Positions 1 through 7,427 of a stretch of DNA of 9,112 bases are shown here, one piece after another (positions within the stretch are counted from its first letter, which is position 1; every line of letters starts with the position of its first letter). This DNA is from JASFEQ01 sp050122535. GTDB lineage: Bacteria > Desulfobacterota > DSM-4660 > Desulfatiglandales > HGW-15. The DNA lies in NCBI GenBank assembly GCA_050122535.1, contig JASFIT010000175.1, forward strand, positions 1 to 9,112, read 5' to 3'. The notes beneath the pieces are model-generated. The model had not been told where the DNA came from and ran no database searches. It was given only the letters and a program-made list of their open reading frames with translations. The position numbers and the translations under genes are program-made.

Positions 1-2
1 AG

Positions 3-2126
3 ATGGTTTTTCATGGTTGGTTTGAGGATGCTGACCAGCGATTTCTCCGGGGGATGGCAGAAAATACGGCCCGTGAGATTTTTGTGAAGAAATTTCTGGA
101 ACCAAATCCCTTTCTTCGAAGACCTGAAGGAGAGCTTTCAGCGGTGAAAAAAAAGACATACTTGCGCTCTCAAATCATATTCAACCAGCAAGGACCTGAA
201 GCAGAGAAAAGAACGCGGGCAAATCGAACTGATAAGACAGGCTGGCCCATGGACCCATCCCGGCATGCGATTCTCTCCAGCGGAGGAAAAGATAGTCTGC
301 TTAGCTTCGGCCTTCTCAGAGAGACGGGATGTGAAGTCCATCCCATCTTCATCAATGAGTCAGGACGCCACTGGTTTACAGCCCTGAACGCCTACCGCCA
401 TTTTTCAGCGAATATTCTTCATACCGCACGAGTCTGGACAAATTCAGACAGGGTATTTAATTGGATGTTGCGGCACTTCCCCTTTGTTCGTCAGGATTTC
501 GAAAACATCCGGTCCGACGAATACCCGATCCGCCTCTGGACCGTGGCCGTCTTCCTATTCGGCGCTCTCCCTATTTTGAGAAAGAGAGGCGTTGGCCGCC
601 TCATTATTGGTAACGAGTTTGACACGACACTAAGGATTTCACACAAAGGAATCACCCATTATGATGGGCTTTACGATCAGAGCCGCTACTTCGACAATGC
701 CCTGACCCGGTATTTTCACCGCAAAGGCTGGGAGATCAGTCAGTTTTCCATCTTAAGACCTCTCTCGGAGCTCTTGATCGAAAAGATCCTGGTTGAACGC
801 TATCCAGAACTTCAACGCCATCAGGTCTCCTGCCATGCAACACATAAGGAAAAGGAGAGCGTCCGCCCGTGTGGGCGGTGCGAGAAATGCCGGCGAATCG
901 TGGGGATGCTGACTGCTCTGGGCGTTGACCCAGCAAACTGCGGCTATACACAAGAACAGATTGCCCATTGTTTGAAAAATCTGGTGACCAAAGGCATTCA
1001 TCAAGAGACCGAAGGCATGGAGCATCTTGCGTTCCTCCTTGAGCAGAAAGGTGCCATTGATAAACCATCCTTGGGTTCCTTGAGGGGGAGGCAAAGGCCT
1101 GAAATTCTGAAGCTCCGCTTTGATCCTGAGAGATCCCCTGTGGAGGGAATTCCGGTGGACCTGCGTGAACCTCTATATCGCCTCTATATGGAACATGCGG
1201 CAGGTACGGTATTGCGGAGGGGTCGGAGATGGATTGATTTTGACGTCTTTGTCAATCCGGCCTTGAGAAGGCCCTACCCTTTTGAAATCCCTGCTGCCGC
1301 ATCCTACCCTTCCGGGCAAATGAGTAAAGATTTAGCAAAAGACAAAAGGGTTTACCTTCTGGGAGAACTCACCTGGCCCGAGGCCCGGACACGTCTCAAA
1401 CAAGTGGACGTGGCACTCTTACCGGTGGGCTCCATTGAACAACATGGGCCGCACCTTCCCTTGGATTGTGATTCCTTTGATGCACAGTATCTGGCAACCA
1501 AGGTGGCAGAAAATTGCATGGACCCTAAGCCACTTGTGCTCCCGTTGATGCCCTACGGTGTTTCATATCACCACGAAGATTTCAGTGGCACCATCAGTGT
1601 CAGCCCTGAAACCCTTTCCAAGCTTGTCTATGACATAGGCATGAGCGCTGCTCGCCATGGGGTGACCAAGCTAGTCATCATCAACGGTCATGGAGGCAAC
1701 AGTCCGGCCCTTCATTTTGCGGCCCAGATGATCAATCGCGATGCGCACATCTTCACCTGTGTGGATACGGGCGAGACAAGTGATCCCGATGTTTACAGCA
1801 TGGCAGAAACCCCCAATGATGTGCATGCCGGGGAGATTGAAACCAGCACCACCTTGGCCACTCGGCCTGATCTGGTCAGGCTGGCGGCCGCCAAGAAGTT
1901 TGTACCCAAGTTTTCAAGCCGCTACCTCAACTTCACCTCTAAAAGGAGAGTGGAGTGGTACGCCCATACCTCCAAGATTTCTCAAACGGGCGTCCTGGGT
2001 GATCCGACCAAAGGAAATGCGGAAAAGGGCGAGCGCATATGGAAGATAATGGTAAAGCGCCTGGTGGAGTTCGTGGAAGACTTAAAAAACTTGAGCTTGG
2101 ACGAAATCTATCAAAAACGCTACTGA
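3..2126 (+). CDS. PP-loop ATPase-like (MurL/QueC-like) – creatininase-family fusion protein, 5' end uncertain
   Basis: One uninterrupted frame of 707 codons holds two domains. Residues about 85-300 form a PP-loop nucleotide-binding domain: SGGKDS at 93-98, an IGNEFDTT segment at 202-209, LRPLSEL at 251-257, and a probable zinc site from C277, C290, C293 and C296 (CGRCEKC). The last two motifs recall MurL, which epimerises the L-Glu of UDP-MurNAc-L-Ala-L-Glu using ATP; the loop and cysteines are also QueC-like, but QueC has its loop near the N-terminus. Residues about 448-700 are a creatininase-family amidohydrolase with likely metal ligands E479, H481 and D490, NGHGGN at 561-566 and HAGE at 608-611. 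No stop or convincing ribosome site separates the domains; the in-frame ATG at 1320 (M440) lacks a Shine-Dalgarno. The frame begins 2 nt from the window edge, so the true start may lie upstream. The domain families are clear; the substrate is unknown. Confidence 0.75.
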   Translation: MVFHGWFEDADQRFLRGMAENTAREIFVKKFLEPNPFLRRPEGELSAVKKKTYLRSQIIFNQQGPEAEKRTRANRTDKTGWPMDPSRHAILSSGGKDSLLSFGLLRETGCEVHPIFINESGRHWFTALNAYRHFSANILHTARVWTNSDRVFNWMLRHFPFVRQDFENIRSDEYPIRLWTVAVFLFGALPILRKRGVGRLIIGNEFDTTLRISHKGITHYDGLYDQSRYFDNALTRYFHRKGWEISQFSILRPLSELLIEKILVERYPELQRHQVSCHATHKEKESVRPCGRCEKCRRIVGMLTALGVDPANCGYTQEQIAHCLKNLVTKGIHQETEGMEHLAFLLEQKGAIDKPSLGSLRGRQRPEILKLRFDPERSPVEGIPVDLREPLYRLYMEHAAGTVLRRGRRWIDFDVFVNPALRRPYPFEIPAAASYPSGQMSKDLAKDKRVYLLGELTWPEARTRLKQVDVALLPVGSIEQHGPHLPLDCDSFDAQYLATKVAENCMDPKPLVLPLMPYGVSYHHEDFSGTISVSPETLSKLVYDIGMSAARHGVTKLVIINGHGGNSPALHFAAQMINRDAHIFTCVDTGETSDPDVYSMAETPNDVHAGEIETSTTLATRPDLVRLAAAKKFVPKFSSRYLNFTSKRRVEWYAHTSKISQTGVLGDPTKGNAEKGERIWKIMVKRLVEFVEDLKNLSLDEIYQKRY

Positions 2127-2240
2127 AGCCATCAGAATAATCTGCATGCGTTCTATGGCTAGTGGCTCGTTCACAATTCGAGACAGGGAGTCTAAAGGCT
2201 CTCCTACCCTTCTTATTGGTTAGAAGAGCGTAGTATCCAT

Positions 2241-2304
2241 GTCATTCCTGCGAAAGCAGGAATCCAGAAGGTTCCAGCTCGTCTCCCGCTTCTCCGGGAG
2301 TGAC
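2241..2304. repeat. REP-like inverted hairpin doublet
   Basis: A 64-bp element has near-identical inverted ends: GTCATTCC at 2241-2248 and GGAGTGAC at 2297-2304, with one mismatch when inverted. Each end carries a hairpin. The left one pairs ATTCCTGC (2244-2251) with GCAGGAAT (2256-2263), a perfect 8-bp stem closed by a GAAA tetraloop. The right one pairs CTCCCG (2283-2288) with CGGGAG (2295-2300) around a 6-nt loop. The GTCATTCC...GGAATCCAG unit is a familiar dispersed intergenic repeat in proteobacterial genomes. The element ends 16 nt before the epimerase start codon, next to its weak ribosome site. Only one copy lies in the window, so its repeated nature is inferred from recognition of the motif. 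Confidence 0.7.
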
Positions 2305-2320
2305 AAAAGGGTTTTAGCCT

Positions 2321-3394
2321 ATGAAAATCACGCACATAGAGGCCTGGCGGGTGACCATGCGCCTAGCGGAGCCCTATACCATTGCATACGAGACGGTCCA
2401 TGAGACCACCAATGTCTTTCTTTGTTTGGAGACCAATCAAAGCATCAATGGATATGGGTGCGCGGCCCCGGACGAGCAGATCACCGGGGAGACGGCTGAC
2501 AGTGTCCTTCGTGCCATTGAGGACGTGGTCAAACCTGCCATAAGCAATTCTGATCCTCTACGCCCGGCCATGCTCCTTGAAAGGCTCAAGCCTCCATTAA
2601 AAGGTCAGTCCTCTGTCCTTGCTGGCTTAGACATGGCCCTGTTCGACATCCTCGGCAAGGCGAGTAATCTCCCCCTGTGGAGGCTGCTGGGCGGATTCAG
2701 AGATCGCATGAAGACGAGTGTGACCATCGGAATACTCCCCTCTAAAGAGACCGTGGATCGGGCACGGGATTGGGTCTCACGTGGATTCACGTGCCTCAAG
2801 ATAAAAGGCGGTATCAACGTGGAGTCGGACATCGAGAGAGTGCTCAAGGTCCGTGAGTCGGTAGGCAAAGGAATCGAACTCCGTTTCGATGCAAATCAGG
2901 GATTCTCTTTAGAGGATTCCTTCAAATTTGTTGAACAGACCCGAAAGGCCCGTCTCGAGTTGATTGAACAGCCTACGCCAAAGGGCAAGCCTGACTTACT
3001 GGGGCGGGTGACCAGCGGCGTGTCTATCCCGGTGATGGCCGATGAAAGCCTGATGACTTTGAGGGATGCCTTCCGTATTGCTCGCCGTGATCTGGCTGAC
3101 ATGGTGAATATCAAATTGATGAAGGTGGGCGGGATTTCAGAGGCACTTCAGATTAATGCGGTGGCTCGATCAGCGAGATTGGAAGTCATGGTGGGCTGCA
3201 TGGACGAAGCGGCCCTGGCCATTGCTGCTGGACTTCACTTTGCCCTGGCCCGACCCAATGTCATCTATGCAGACCTGGATGGCCACCTGGGGCTTATGGG
3301 AGATCCATCTCATGGCGGCGTTATCCTCCGCAAAGGCATCCTCTTCCCCACAAATAGCCCGGGACTGGGCTTCGATCTTCGGGAGTCGTCTTGA
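2321..3394 (+). CDS. Dipeptide epimerase, probable L-Ala-D/L-Glu epimerase (enolase superfamily)
   Basis: This 357-residue protein has the usual length and fold of the muconate-lactonizing subgroup of the enolase superfamily: an N-terminal capping domain (about 1-125) and a TIM barrel (about 130-340). The catalytic set is complete. The lysine pair is KIK at 160-162 and the second-face lysine is K265 in NIKLMK. The magnesium ligands are D190 (RFDANQG), E216 (IEQP) and D241 (ADES). The D318-L-D320 motif matches the DxD that binds the dipeptide amino group in the Bacillus YkfB and E. coli YcjG enzymes, and all positions are offset by only 0-3 residues from the Bacillus numbering. It would interconvert L-Ala-D-Glu and L-Ala-L-Glu, normally in cytoplasmic murein-peptide recycling. 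The start has a weak AAAGGG 9 nt upstream. It lies just before pgsB, suggesting a link to glutamate polymer metabolism. Another dipeptide substrate is possible. Confidence 0.85.
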   Translation: MKITHIEAWRVTMRLAEPYTIAYETVHETTNVFLCLETNQSINGYGCAAPDEQITGETADSVLRAIEDVVKPAISNSDPLRPAMLLERLKPPLKGQSSVLAGLDMALFDILGKASNLPLWRLLGGFRDRMKTSVTIGILPSKETVDRARDWVSRGFTCLKIKGGINVESDIERVLKVRESVGKGIELRFDANQGFSLEDSFKFVEQTRKARLELIEQPTPKGKPDLLGRVTSGVSIPVMADESLMTLRDAFRIARRDLADMVNIKLMKVGGISEALQINAVARSARLEVMVGCMDEAALAIAAGLHFALARPNVIYADLDGHLGLMGDPSHGGVILRKGILFPTNSPGLGFDLRESS

Positions 3395-3475
3395 CAAGTA
3401 TCACATTCTCTTTTAAGGATCTGAGGGTCAGAACCCATTACCCTTCAACTGAACCTTTTCCAATTCAGCAGCACA
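3395..3475 (+). other. 81-bp leader before pgsB with small hairpins and no Shine-Dalgarno
   Basis: The gap between the epimerase and pgsB holds several short pairing segments. TCTGA (3420-3424) pairs with TCAGA (3428-3432); an overlapping alternative pairs GGGT with ACCC; and CTGAA pairs with TTCAG just before the start codon. None is followed by a T-run, so no rho-independent terminator is called. The 15 nt before the pgsB ATG contain no purine-rich ribosome site. Whether the structures matter is unknown. Confidence 0.3.
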
Positions 3476-4657
3476 ATGTTTGAAACCATCATTATACTCG
3501 TGGCGGTGGTCGTCATATTCTTATTCATTGAATACCGCATCCATGTTGGAAATCTGGATTCCATTCCCATTCGTGTCCATGTAAACGGCACACGCGGCAA
3601 ATCTTCCGTCACCAGACTCATCGCAGGTGCTCTGCGTGAGCATGGTTTGAAAACCTTTGCCAAAACGACCGGCACACTACCGCGGATGATCATGGACGAT
3701 GGCAGGGAGTATCCCATCTTTCGCCCTGCCGGAGCCAATATCATAGAGCAACTGCGTATCGTATCCCTCGCAGCAAACAATGATGCCCAAGCCCTTGTCA
3801 TTGAGTGCATGGCGGTTCAGCCACGCCTTCAGTCTCTTACTGAACTGAAATTTGTTCGTGCCACCCATGGGGTCATTACCAATGCCAGGGCCGACCATTT
3901 AGATGTGATGGGGCCCTCGGAGAGGGATGTGACCCTTGCTCTTTTAGGAACCGTGCCTGTGGAGGGCAAGTTTTTTACAGCTGAACATGACTATTCGGAA
4001 GAATTTGAGGAGGTGTGCAAGGATAGAAAAAGCGAACTCCATGTGGTGGAGCCGGTTGACGTGGAAGCCGTCACGGATAAAGACATGTCTGGTTTCACCT
4101 ATGTGGAGCATAAAGAAAATGTGGCCTTGGTCCTCAAAATCTGCGCATCTTTGGACGTACCCCGGAATGTGGCCCTTAAAGGGATGTGGAGGGCCCAGCG
4201 TGACCCAGGGGCCATGAGTGAGCACGAAATTGATTTTTTCGGACGCAAGATTCTCTTTGTAAACGGTTTCGCTGCCAATGATCCTGAGTCTTCGGAAAGA
4301 ATATGGAGAATGGCCCTCCAAGCGCATCAGGATTTTGATAGGAAAATTATGGTGCTAAGTGCGCGATCAGACCGTCCCGACCGCTCAAAACAACTGGGTG
4401 AGGCCATAGTGAATTGGCCCCAAGCTGATAGATACGTACTGATGGGTAGCGGTGTGTATGTGCTGTTCCGAACGGCCGTTGCAACCGGTGTAGATTCTTC
4501 AAAGTTCGTATATGCAGAGGGTATGCCGACCAGTCAGATATTCGAGGAGATCATAGGGATTTCAGGTCGGTCGGCCATGGTTATGGGCATCGGAAATATT
4601 GTTGGCCCGGGGATGGAACTCGTGAACTATTTTCGTCACCGGAGAAAACTTCAGTAA
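3476..4657 (+). CDS. pgsB: Poly-gamma-glutamate synthase subunit PgsB/CapB
   Basis: PgsB is the ATP-dependent ligase that, with PgsC, polymerises glutamate through gamma-amide bonds; it belongs to the Mur-ligase-like amide ligases and is membrane-associated. This protein has 393 residues, the same length as Bacillus subtilis PgsB. It begins with a hydrophobic anchor (about 3-20), then the ATP P-loop NGTRGKSS at 37-44, followed by KTTGT (63-67), ECMAVQP (110-116), ARADHLDVMGP (137-147), NGFAAND (263-269), a RSDRPDRSKQ segment at 297-306 and GIGNIVGPG (371-379), all characteristic of the family in the right order. The ATG at 3476 lacks a recognisable Shine-Dalgarno, but it places the anchor as in homologues and an in-frame TGA lies a short distance upstream. 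pgsC starts 9 nt after its stop, so the two are surely cotranscribed. Confidence 0.95.
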   Translation: MFETIIILVAVVVIFLFIEYRIHVGNLDSIPIRVHVNGTRGKSSVTRLIAGALREHGLKTFAKTTGTLPRMIMDDGREYPIFRPAGANIIEQLRIVSLAANNDAQALVIECMAVQPRLQSLTELKFVRATHGVITNARADHLDVMGPSERDVTLALLGTVPVEGKFFTAEHDYSEEFEEVCKDRKSELHVVEPVDVEAVTDKDMSGFTYVEHKENVALVLKICASLDVPRNVALKGMWRAQRDPGAMSEHEIDFFGRKILFVNGFAANDPESSERIWRMALQAHQDFDRKIMVLSARSDRPDRSKQLGEAIVNWPQADRYVLMGSGVYVLFRTAVATGVDSSKFVYAEGMPTSQIFEEIIGISGRSAMVMGIGNIVGPGMELVNYFRHRRKLQ

Positions 4658-4666
4658 GGGGATGCC

Positions 4667-5125
4667 ATGGAAGGACTCGTAAGTCTATCAATTGGAATCG
4701 GGCTCGTGGTGAGTCTGACTTTTTCAGAAATGCTCGGATTAACGGCTGGCGGCCTGGTCGTCCCGGGCTACGTGGCCTTATATATGGACCGCCCAATCAT
4801 CATCATTCTCACACTTCTGGTAAGTTATCTCACTTACTTCATCGTTCATTCCTTGAGTGCCGTGATGATTATCTATGGGCGGCGCAGGACCGTGTTGATG
4901 ATTCTCGTGGGCTTTGCCATGGGCGCTTTGCTCCGATCCTTTGGGACTTTCCCGTTGCCCATGACGACCATCGACTTGTCCATCATTGGATATATTATCC
5001 CAGGGCTCATCGCCATCTGGATTGACAGGCAGGGGCTCATTGAGAGCTTGACAGCCCTCCTCATTGCGAGCGTCATCGTGCGCCTAATTTTGATCCTAAT
5101 CACTGGTGGGGAGATGAGAATATGA
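4667..5125 (+). CDS. pgsC: Poly-gamma-glutamate synthase membrane subunit PgsC/CapC
   Basis: PgsC is the small integral membrane partner of PgsB in the poly-gamma-glutamate synthase. This protein has 152 residues, against about 149 in Bacillus. It shows the family's signature segments: SLTFSEMLGLTAGGLVVPGY at 16-35, IIYGRR at 68-73, a GYIIPGLIA block at 108-116 and RQGL at 121-124. Hydrophobic stretches at about 5-20, 43-60, 74-90, 104-118 and 128-146 indicate four to five membrane spans. A purine-rich AAGGGG lies just upstream of the ATG, and the spacing from the pgsB stop is 9 nt. Its TGA overlaps the next start codon in an ATGA arrangement, pointing to translational coupling with the following gene. 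Confidence 0.93.
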   Translation: MEGLVSLSIGIGLVVSLTFSEMLGLTAGGLVVPGYVALYMDRPIIIILTLLVSYLTYFIVHSLSAVMIIYGRRRTVLMILVGFAMGALLRSFGTFPLPMTTIDLSIIGYIIPGLIAIWIDRQGLIESLTALLIASVIVRLILILITGGEMRI

Positions 5126-6267
5126 AAAAAATCTACTGGCGTCCAAGTAAAGTGCCACGTGTGGCCCTCCTGGTCAGCGCAATCCTCGCGATTGCCGCCC
5201 TTTCGTCCGTGGAACTTATTAAAATCAAACGAAAACAGCCCTATTTTGAGGAAAAATACCAGGCCTCTCTCACCATGAAGAAGGGCATGGAAGCCATCAA
5301 AGCTCACCGCGTCAAGCGTTTTGGCCCCATCGATACGGCAGCAGATCCAGCCCATTCCGGGATGATAGGACTCCCCCAATCCCTCATTACAAGTGTCTTT
5401 GGTCATTTGCCTGCAAAACACAACACCATAAACCCCAACTGGGCCGCGGTTATGGTGGAAATGCTCAAGAAAGCAGGCCTCAAAGAAGGAGACGTGGCGG
5501 CAGTGGGTTTTTCAGGCTCTTTCCCTGCCTTGAACCTTGCCACGCTCGCGGCCGCCGAGGTGCTCAAGCTGAAAGTGGTGGGGATCACCAGTGTAGCCGC
5601 CTCCACATGGGGCGCCAACATTCCACAGTTCACATGGCTGGACATGGAACGTTTGCTCCAAAAGGAAGGAGTTATCTCTCACCGATCTGTCGGAGCCTCC
5701 TATGGTGGAAAAGAAGACATGGCCCTTGGAAGGTCGAAAAAGGGCCGAGAACTGCTGCGTGCAGCCATGGAGCGCAATGGGCTGAGCCCCCTGGACTTTG
5801 AGACCACCAAGGAGAATATCGATGAGAGGATGGCCATTTATCAGAAGTTTGCGGAGGAAAAACCGATAGCTGCATATGTGAACGTGGGAGGTGGCACCGT
5901 ATCCGTGGGGACCGTTCTGGGCAAAAGACTTTTTAAGCCGGGGCTAAATATGAAACTCCCTCCGGGCACGATGGGCGTTGATGGCGTCATCATTCGGTTC
6001 GCCCGCGAAGGTATACCCGTCATACATATGGTCTACATCGACCAGCTCGTTGAGAGATATGGCCTTACCCCTACTCCTCTCGTCATGCCGAGTGTGGGAG
6101 AAGGCCAAATATATAGGCGAATAGAATACAATCTTTATCTCGCAGCAGCGAATCTCATTATCCTTTTGCTCGTCTTATATGCCTTTTTAAAGCTGGATAT
6201 AGGGTACCGTATCTTCGGATCGTCGCGAATTACCCAACCTCCTAAACACCCCGAACCCATGGTGTAA
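5122..6267 (+). CDS. pgsW: Poly-gamma-glutamate system protein (PgsW-type)
   Basis: This 381-residue protein matches the family annotated as 'poly-gamma-glutamate system protein', which is found beside pgsB and pgsC homologues. Its biochemical role is not established to my knowledge. A membrane anchor at about 13-31 follows a basic N-terminus, and a second hydrophobic span sits at about 338-358 near the C-terminus, so the roughly 300 residues between them probably face outside the cytoplasm. Conserved-looking glycine-rich segments are GFSGSFPALN (129-138) and YVNVGGGTVSVG (252-263), which could bind a small ligand or form a catalytic loop; this is a guess. A GGGGAG-like ribosome site precedes the ATG inside the end of pgsC, and the 4-nt overlap indicates tight coupling. 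It may fill the place of PgsA/CapA, absent from this window, in export or release of polymer. The symbol follows family usage and is tentative. Confidence 0.75.
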   Translation: MKKIYWRPSKVPRVALLVSAILAIAALSSVELIKIKRKQPYFEEKYQASLTMKKGMEAIKAHRVKRFGPIDTAADPAHSGMIGLPQSLITSVFGHLPAKHNTINPNWAAVMVEMLKKAGLKEGDVAAVGFSGSFPALNLATLAAAEVLKLKVVGITSVAASTWGANIPQFTWLDMERLLQKEGVISHRSVGASYGGKEDMALGRSKKGRELLRAAMERNGLSPLDFETTKENIDERMAIYQKFAEEKPIAAYVNVGGGTVSVGTVLGKRLFKPGLNMKLPPGTMGVDGVIIRFAREGIPVIHMVYIDQLVERYGLTPTPLVMPSVGEGQIYRRIEYNLYLAAANLIILLLVLYAFLKLDIGYRIFGSSRITQPPKHPEPMV

Positions 6268-6317
6268 TTGGAGAGGAAAAACCGAGGTGTGGATGCAGTT
6301 ATCTCCGAAAAAGGGGC

Positions 6318-7199
6318 TCACCAACGAGGTTGGGTCCCAATGCGATGTCCCATGACCTCAAGGGTCTCACTTACCACCATGAAAGCATTGGGATCCAACC
6401 GCTTGATCATCCCTTTGAGCTGCGCCAATTCATGAAACGCAACAACCGTATAAATGATTTCCTCCTCCTTGCCCGTGTATCCTCCCCGACCCGCTATAAT
6501 CGTCAACCCTCTATTCATTTCATGAATGATCTTGTGGGAAACCTCTTTCCATTTGGTGGAGATGATAAATACGGCCTTTCTCTGGCTCAGTCCAGTGACG
6601 ACCAGATTCAACATATAGGAGGTAACGTACACGTAGATCAATGTGTAAAGTGCCCTTTCGAGTGCAAAGAGAGCCGCGGCTGCCACGAGCACGACGCTAT
6701 TAAAGGCCAAGCTCGTGCTGCCGAGGCGTACAGAAAAACGTTGCAGCATAATAACAGACAGGATGTCTAGGCCACCGGCTGAGCCCAGAGATCTGAGAAT
6801 AATCCCGCCCCCCGTTCCCATGATGATCCCCGCCAAAAGGACGCTCAGTATCTTGTCCTGAACTGGGACAAAGACCTGTATCCATTCCACCGCTAGGGAG
6901 AAGATAACCATCCCAGCAAGACTGTAAAAGAAAAAGCGTCGTCCCACGTATTTCCATCCCAGAGCGAAAAGGGGAATGTTCAGGAGAAAATACAGCCATG
7001 ATACGGATAGAGAAGGGACAAGATAGTAAATCACCAGGGCCACTCCGGCGAACCCCGCACTGAAAAATTGGTGGGGAATCAGAATCCCGTTTATGGATAC
7101 AGCGCAAAGAATGCTGCCTACGCATATCAGAACGAGATTCCACAAAATTTTTCGTAGGGCTCTCACGTCGAGTTTCTTGTAAGACGATGTGGTATCCAT
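6318..7199 (-). CDS. YitT family membrane protein (DUF161/DUF2179)
   Basis: This 293-residue inner-membrane protein has the YitT layout: about five to six hydrophobic spans between residues 18 and 205, including GLDIL at 143-147, and then a soluble C-terminal DUF2179 domain (about 208-285) with GRGGYTGKE at 237-245 and a final predicted strand-helix around MVVSETLEVMG. YitT proteins are widespread, and their transported substrate or function is not settled. The start at 7199 is chosen over an in-frame ATG at 7256 because AAAGGAGG sits 5 nt upstream of it and because the extra 19 residues of the longer form are not membrane-like. The gene converges on pgsW with a 50-bp gap and is probably unrelated to the polyglutamate genes. 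Confidence 0.9.
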   Translation of the reverse strand: MDTTSSYKKLDVRALRKILWNLVLICVGSILCAVSINGILIPHQFFSAGFAGVALVIYYLVPSLSVSWLYFLLNIPLFALGWKYVGRRFFFYSLAGMVIFSLAVEWIQVFVPVQDKILSVLLAGIIMGTGGGIILRSLGSAGGLDILSVIMLQRFSVRLGSTSLAFNSVVLVAAAALFALERALYTLIYVYVTSYMLNLVVTGLSQRKAVFIISTKWKEVSHKIIHEMNRGLTIIAGRGGYTGKEEEIIYTVVAFHELAQLKGMIKRLDPNAFMVVSETLEVMGHRIGTQPRW

Positions 7200-7204
7200 C
7201 TTTT

Positions 7205-7212
7205 CCTCCTTT
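7205..7212 (-). promoter_or_regulatory. Ribosome binding site that fixes the YitT start
   Basis: Read on the minus strand, AAAGGAGG lies immediately before AAAAG and the ATG at 7199. It is an almost perfect Shine-Dalgarno with 5-nt spacing from its GGAGG core and excludes the longer start at 7256. Confidence 0.85.
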
Positions 7213-7427
7213 ATGTCGTGGAATGGTGGGGCCAGCCCTCTTACCCTGCATTTCATTGCCTCCCCCCAAATCTCAAGAGATCTGTCTTTGGTGAAGGTAT
7301 CTGTTGCTTCTCAAATAAGGCACATTATTCCGTTCACCTTCTTCAACGCAGACGTGAGATTGTGCAAAGAAATAGGAGGATCGAATGGTTGGGCAGGAGA
7401 AGAAAGCATGTTAGGGGCCAAGCACCG
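7213..7427. other. Intergenic region between the phosphorylase stop and the YitT ribosome site
   Basis: About 215 bp separate the two minus-strand genes. I see no strong terminator after the phosphorylase stop and no confident -35/-10 pair for the YitT gene, although its promoter probably lies here. On the plus strand AGGAGG at 7374-7379 precedes an ATG at 7385 that opens only nine codons before TAG. This is too short to call a gene. Confidence 0.4.

Noticed and set aside
1320..2126. Separate creatininase gene starting at the ATG at 1320
   Set aside because: The ATG is in frame with the upstream domain, there is no stop between them, and no ribosome site precedes it. A fused protein is the simpler reading, although an internal start cannot be excluded.
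2190..2226. Possible terminator after the fusion gene
   Set aside because: GGGAGTC/GGCTCTC can pair with two wobbles and CTTCT/AGAAG can form a short stem, but no T-run follows either one.
4873..5421. Minus-strand open frame of 182 codons across pgsC and pgsW
   Set aside because: It is antisense to two clear family members and has no recognisable domain.
6268..6317. Bidirectional terminator between the convergent pgsW and YitT genes
   Set aside because: Only GGAGA/TCTCC with a loop of about 27 nt can pair, and no T-run was found.
7200..7256. Longer YitT form starting at 7256
   Set aside because: The strong AAAGGAGG site 5 nt before the 7199 ATG and the non-membrane character of the extra 19 residues favour the shorter form.
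7385..7414. Tiny plus-strand ORF with an excellent AGGAGG at 7374-7379
   Set aside because: It has only nine codons before TAG and no recognisable product. It may be a chance match or the relic of a lost gene start.
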